A model generated the notes under the pieces. The model worked only from the letters and a program-made list of their open reading frames with translations. It was not told where the DNA came from and did not search any database. From positions 1 to 64,000 of the forward strand of contig RSEH01000129.1 in the NCBI GenBank assembly GCA_006503475.1: DNA of 64,000 bases, given 5' to 3'. How positions within the stretch are numbered: position 1 is the first letter of the stretch; each line of letters opens with the position of its first letter. Shown here piece after piece: positions 59,525 to 64,000 of this stretch. Both the position numbers and the translations under genes were made by a program. Source of the stretch: Stentor roeselii (lineage: Eukaryota; Ciliophora; Heterotrichea; Heterotrichida; Stentoridae).

Positions 59525-60100
59525 TTTAACTGGCTTCAGTGAGTTGGGTTGGATTGGTATTTCAATGGTAGGATGTTGTATTGAGTATTTTCATTGAAGG
59601 TTTATTAAATTGATTGGAATTTTAGAATGTTTTTTAGAGATTTTAGAATGGGTTTTTTTGAGGTTGTTTTGAATTGTGATGTTTTGTTTAATAAATTTAG
59701 GTGTCTTAGTTATTACCGGGCGTGATATTTAAGAATTGTCTAATCATGTTAAATTATAGAAGGCTTAGCTTACTATACGTTTGATTTGGACAAGGAGTAT
59801 ATATTTACACACGTTCTTTAATATAGTTACTAAAATAGATTTTCGATTTTAAATATAAAGATATAACTTACCCTAAATCTAAAAAAGTCTCGTCTAAGAG
59901 TACCCTATCCAAAAAAAAAAATTCACTAAAACCAAATCCCAAAATAGACTTTCCTAAATTTTCAATACCCCTCCCAAAACTACAATTTCACCAAAACTCC
60001 CATTAAAAAATTCCCCAAAATCCCATCCATTCACAAATCCAAACCATTCCAAACCCCCAAAAAATTCCACCTTCTTAAACTTTATAACTTAAACACCTTT
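59525..60100. other. Convergent intergenic region with composition switch
   Basis: I see no gene in these 576 bases. The left end (to about 59720) is G/T-rich, the 3' flank of the plus-strand gene. The right end (from about 59900) is almost G-free and A/C-rich on the plus strand, the 3' flank of the minus-strand TOG gene. The switch lies near 59750-59880. Confidence 0.55.
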
Positions 60101-63100
60101 CTACAAACTCTCATTCAAAATCTCTAAAACCTTCTGAGTCTTTCCAGCGGGAACAGCATCAAAAAAAGCATCAGCCATAATATGATACAATTTTCTAATC
60201 ATCCTAGCAGCGCATTCTTTGACATCAGCCTTATTATCATCAGCCATTTTAACAGCGACAGGGACAACATTCTTAACAACAAGCTGAGGTTTTTTCTCAT
60301 AAACCTTTTCAGCCGTTTCACAAACAATAAAGACCAAAGTGATTTTTCCCCTAACATTAGCAGCAGGAACAGCCGCGACAGCAGCCATCATAACAGCAGC
60401 AGCTTCACAATGTTCATGAATTGCAAGTGCCAGACTTTTGGCAATTTCTCTGATAGCGCTATTGGCAGATCCAAGTCCAGGCCCAAGTGCAGCGAAAATA
60501 ATATTCAAATGAGGTTCAATTGCCTTATTAAGTTCAGGAACTATTTTTCCCAAGGCGTTCAAAGAGTGAATATGAACTTTTAAATTCGAGTCACTCATTC
60601 CTTTGCAGAACAAGTCAATTGCAGTGAGAAGTTTATTCGAAGTCTTCAAGTGTCGGGCATGCCGAATGACGAGATCTTGAAGTTCGGAGATGGTTTCATA
60701 TCTTTGCTTCCATTCAGTGCTTAACATTTCTGTTTGGAACTTTTGAAGCTGATCAAGTTCGGCTGGCTCTTGGGTGAAACCGATTGATCTGGTTCGGGAG
60801 GCTCGTGAGTTCTTGTCAAGTACCACTGATGAACGGAACTCGCGTTGAGCTGATCTTTTTAAAGGAGAGGAGGTACGGAATGACTTGTTTCGGATTGCTT
60901 CCATTATTTTTTTACGGGCGTTGTCAGAAACGTAACGGGAGATACCTTTTTCGAATTCCACTTCTGAGGAAAAACCTTCGGAGTAACTTATTAGGGCTTC
61001 TTTACTGTTGTTTCTTACGTCGAATGATGCGTCTGAGAGGTACTCGTTTAAAATTGTCATGATTTTTTCGCTGTCTCGTAAACGGGTCACATTATACCTA
61101 AGCCTCTTAAATACTTTGCTGAAACAAAATGCAATTTTCGCCTTAGACTGAGGATTTTTACTTGAATTCGCGATATTAATAAGCGACACAACAAGTTTAG
61201 TCTCATTACTAAAACAGCACATGCTCTCAATAGCGACATCCGCTTGTTCCGAAATGAAAACATTAGTATCAATAGCTTTTTTGATGAGAATTTTAAGTAG
61301 GTCAGTGATTTCACTGTCAATAGTTCGTCCAAGGTTCTCACACATCTCGCTTATGACGATTAAAGCATTTTTTGATAAAGACGAACGAAGAGAATCTGCC
61401 CATTTTATCAGATCTGAGCAAATATTGTGAAGAGTCACTTGACTTATGAAGACTTCTGGGTGATGCTTCAACAAGCGACGCAAAGTGTTCAATGCTTCGA
61501 ATTGATCGCTCCAGTTGTCAAGTGAACCTGCCAAGATGCATCTTTGTAAAGAGTCTTCTGGGTTCGGAAGTCGCTTCAGGTCTTCTACTGCCAGGTAGAT
61601 CGGGTTTTCTTCTGATTGACTCTCTGGCTTTGCCTTTGGAATTGTTGGTGATGACTGGTATACTTTCTCGTCTTTTGGTTTTGTGATTTGGATTGAGGGG
61701 ACTTTGTCTTGTGATTGCTTCATCAGGAATTGTGCTTGGTAGTTTACTTTTGGTTTTTCTTTTAAAGTGAATACTTTTCTGGGCGGTCTAAGCGAAACCT
61801 GTTCCGAGTTAGTTTCCGAGGCAGGTCTAATCCTTTTAAACTTGTTATTCGAAAAAGGACTCATAGAGCTATTAACAGTACTAGGTGTAAAAGCCTCACT
61901 ATCCTTTCTAATATCAGCCACTTCGACAGTTTTATTAAAAGGCGAAGAAAACGAGTTAGTAGTAATATAAGGGCTAGAAATAGCAGGAGCCGAAGCAGGA
62001 AAAGCTTTAGGAAACTCAACATAATCTTCAGTAAGAATCGGTAGTGCTTTATTCTGAAACCTGAAAACAAGAGCACTCATGGCATTTTCATCAACAATCG
62101 GTTTCAGCGCTTCCATCAACTCATTCATATTTTTCCTCGCAATAACAGCTAAAAGTTCAGTAGTCACATACCTAATCTTAGTCTTCTGGTCATCCAAGAG
62201 CTTAGCAAGTGCAGGAACTATTTCCAAGAATTCAAATTCAACAGAATCAAGCAAAAAGGCAATCAAAACAATGACAACCTCTTCTCGAATATGCCAATTT
62301 TCACTACCCAGTCCATCACAAAGCACAGGAATCACCACATTATTAACAGTCTTCCCTTTACAATGCTTTGCCAAAGCCAGAAAGACCTTAAACGTCGACT
62401 GCCTCACAGCGATTTTATTATCTCCAAGTTTCTTCAAACAAACAGGCAAGATCTGGCTGATGTTCGACTGTTGCGCTAGTCCAGGTTGACTAAGAACTTC
62501 TTTCACAATGTTCAAAGCGCAAATCGACACTTTAAAGTTATTATCCTCCAGAAGTTTCGTTAAAAAACGAAGTAAAACCGCAAGATAAGGCATGATTTCT
62601 TGAAAAGTTTCAAGAGTCATCACGATATTTTCTAGCTCTTGAACAGCACTCACCCGCATTCGCCAGTTTTCACTGTCTTCCAGTTGCTGCATTAGAGAAA
62701 CAGGGATGAAACCGAAGACTAAGTTGTTTTTGTTGCTTTCTAAATGACTTAGAAGAAGACTTGAAGACACTGCTGCAAGACTTGAGGATTGAAATGAATG
62801 AGGCTTTTGTTCGAGTCCTTCGAGAATTGACTTGCCTTCTGTTATTTTTTGGAAAGAACCTCTGAGAATGTTGGAGCCTCTTATTTGTTCGCAGTGTTCG
62901 GAGAATAGTTGTTGGTACATAAAAGTTAGCTTTGAGTAGACTGAGGGGAAGTCTGGGCAGAGGTCTTTTAAGGATAGAGCTACTTCTTTTGCTGTTTCTG
63001 AAACTTGTACTGAGGTGTCTTTTAATAAACCGATTACTCTTTCGAGAACTCGTTTCATCTCGGAAGTACTTAGGGTGTAGGATAGGTCTAGTCGGATGAA

Positions 63101-63550
63101 TGGGATTATTGAAGATAGAGATTTGTGACGCACTTTCCAATCCTCGTGAGCCAGTCCATGTCTAAGAAGGGATGAAATGACTGACTCCACATTTCGCGTG
63201 GTGGTAATAAAGCTAGAAACCACCGAGCAAGACAACTTGCCAACTCCTGGACGTAAGTCACTGATCAGCAGGACTAACGTTTGCAAAAGCCGAGAAAATT
63301 GACTTTCCAGGTCAGGCCCGAAGGACTACGTAAAGGGTACTGGTATAATTTCTTGAAGCACCTGAAGCGCATTAGAAGTGATTTCTGATTCACTATCGCT
63401 CAACGATTCATGAATCGCTATGAAAAACCTAGGAATATTCGATATCACGATGCGACCTCGATTACGTCTTGTCTCCTGCAAGAGACCCTCAAGTCCTCTG
63501 CGCTTTTTATTCTTATCAGGACTCAAAACATCATCAACAAGCAGTTCCAT
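60101..63550 (-). CDS. TOG-array microtubule-binding protein, crescerin/TOGARAM-like (one 15-nt intron)
   Basis: Exon 63550-63341 and exon 63325-60101 join across GTACCCTTTACGTAG (63326-63340), giving 1144 aa. The long exon alone lacks the first 70 residues. The product has HEAT-type TOG domains: one or two in the N-terminal 470 residues (WKVRHKSLSSIIPF, NWRMRVSAVQELENI, NWHIREEVVIVLIAF), a Ser/Pro linker (470-620) and two more to the end (DQFEALNTLRRLLKH, KVHIHSLNALGKIVPEL, ADVKECAARMIRKLY). Two N-terminal and two C-terminal TOGs around a disordered linker is the crescerin layout, found in cilia, where TOG domains bind tubulin. XMAP215 or CLASP proteins are alternatives. Confidence 0.82.
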
Positions 63551-63565
63551 TAATAATAACGTTGA
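63551..63565. promoter_or_regulatory. 15-bp bidirectional start region
   Basis: Only TAATAATAACGTTGA separates the TOG gene ATG (minus, 63550) from the plus-strand ATG at 63566. It is comparable to the 14-bp RdRP spacer. Function is inferred from position. Confidence 0.4.
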
Positions 63566-64000
63566 ATGGAAAACTTAGGCTCTCTGCAGTCTTTCGTTTC
63601 CGATTTTCCCGATCGCAAAAAATACTCAGACTTGCTTCAAAAGCTTAAAAAATCGCCAGAAACTCCTAAAAATTCCTCAAAATCTCCAAATTCAAGACTA
63701 TCAGAACTAAATTCTCGATGTTTTTCCAGAAAAAGACAAAATCTCAGATCTTCACAACTTCGAACTAAAAGTCGCCTGATTCAATCAAGAGTTAAAAGTC
63801 GTGAGTCAAGTATTGGAAAAGTCAGTCCTGGAGACAAGTTGCGAGGTGAGTTGATGTAATTAAAATAAAGGCTGGGCAGCAGACATGAACTTCTTAGAAG
63901 CATGAGGTTTAACTTCAGGAAAGACGAAAGGAAAACCATTGAAGCGACAATAGAAACTCGTGGACTTGAAAAGATTTTAAATACTCTTCGAAAGCCGACG
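63566..64000 (+). CDS. Partial gene of unknown function, running off the window (one 15-nt intron)
   Basis: The gene starts at 63566. Exon 1 ends at 63855, a 15-nt intron GTAATTAAAATAAAG covers 63856-63870, and exon 2 is open to the window end. Without the intron the frame stops after 97 codons. With it the frame is LRGELMLGSRHELLRSMR and continues, so at least 140 residues are coded. The visible part is basic and Ser-rich (SPNSRLSELNSRCFSRKRQN), with no domain recognised. It is divergent from the TOG gene across 15 bp. Confidence 0.7.

Overview
The window looks like ciliate macronuclear DNA, and most likely Stentor (heterotrich). It is AT-rich and packed with short eukaryotic genes on both strands. 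TAA, TAG and TGA all act as stops and none is read through inside a gene, so the code is standard. Eleven introns can be placed by reading frame and protein logic, and every one is exactly 15 nt long. Fifteen-nt introns with the standard code are the known signature of Stentor coeruleus; the species call is inference.

Layout. 0-9.4 kb: a possible CaaX protein, a calcium-dependent protein kinase (CDPK), an IQ-motif protein, an LRR/coiled-coil protein and a PP4R1-like phosphatase scaffold. 9.4-15 kb: a small Cys-rich protein, the mitochondrial pyruvate dehydrogenase E2 subunit, a WD40 protein and a Qc-SNARE. 15-22.3 kb: an RNA-dependent RNA polymerase (RdRP) divergent from an NBR1-like PB1/FW protein across only 14 bp, a protein with repeated ZZ/C1-like zinc modules, and a 620-aa orphan. 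22.7-24.3 kb: an ankyrin-DHHC palmitoyltransferase with three introns. 25-33.6 kb: a gene-poor field with two divergent Rab-like GTPases, a decayed duplicate of one of them, other gene relics, an assembly gap (29245-29493), a broken AGC-type kinase and one intact gene, a myristoylated inositol polyphosphate kinase. 34-46 kb: a zinc-finger/beta-propeller protein, small EF-hand and coiled-coil genes, a WD40-TRP-like ion channel fusion and coiled-coil proteins. 46-57.9 kb: disordered proteins, an MFS transporter, an alpha-glucan water dikinase (GWD), another zinc/propeller protein, the ubiquitin E4 ligase UFD2 and a myristoylated CDPK. 58.8-64 kb: a basic protein, a TOG-array microtubule protein and the start of a further gene.

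The genes form no single pathway. Themes are calcium and lipid-anchored signalling (two CDPKs, IP kinase, DHHC enzyme, TRP-like channel), cytoskeleton and cilia (TOG array, LRR-centriolin-like, coiled coils) and protein or RNA turnover (RdRP, NBR1-like, UFD2). Spacers between start and stop codons are often 14-40 bp, and a TATAAAT-like string commonly touches the ATG. Gene 5' flanks are A/C-rich and 3' flanks G/T-rich on the coding strand. The best candidates for something new are the WD40-channel fusion, the GWD, the PB1/FW-zinc-finger-RdRP neighbourhood, the Rab-like proteins with damaged nucleotide-binding motifs, and 15-nt introns that can hide inside open frames.
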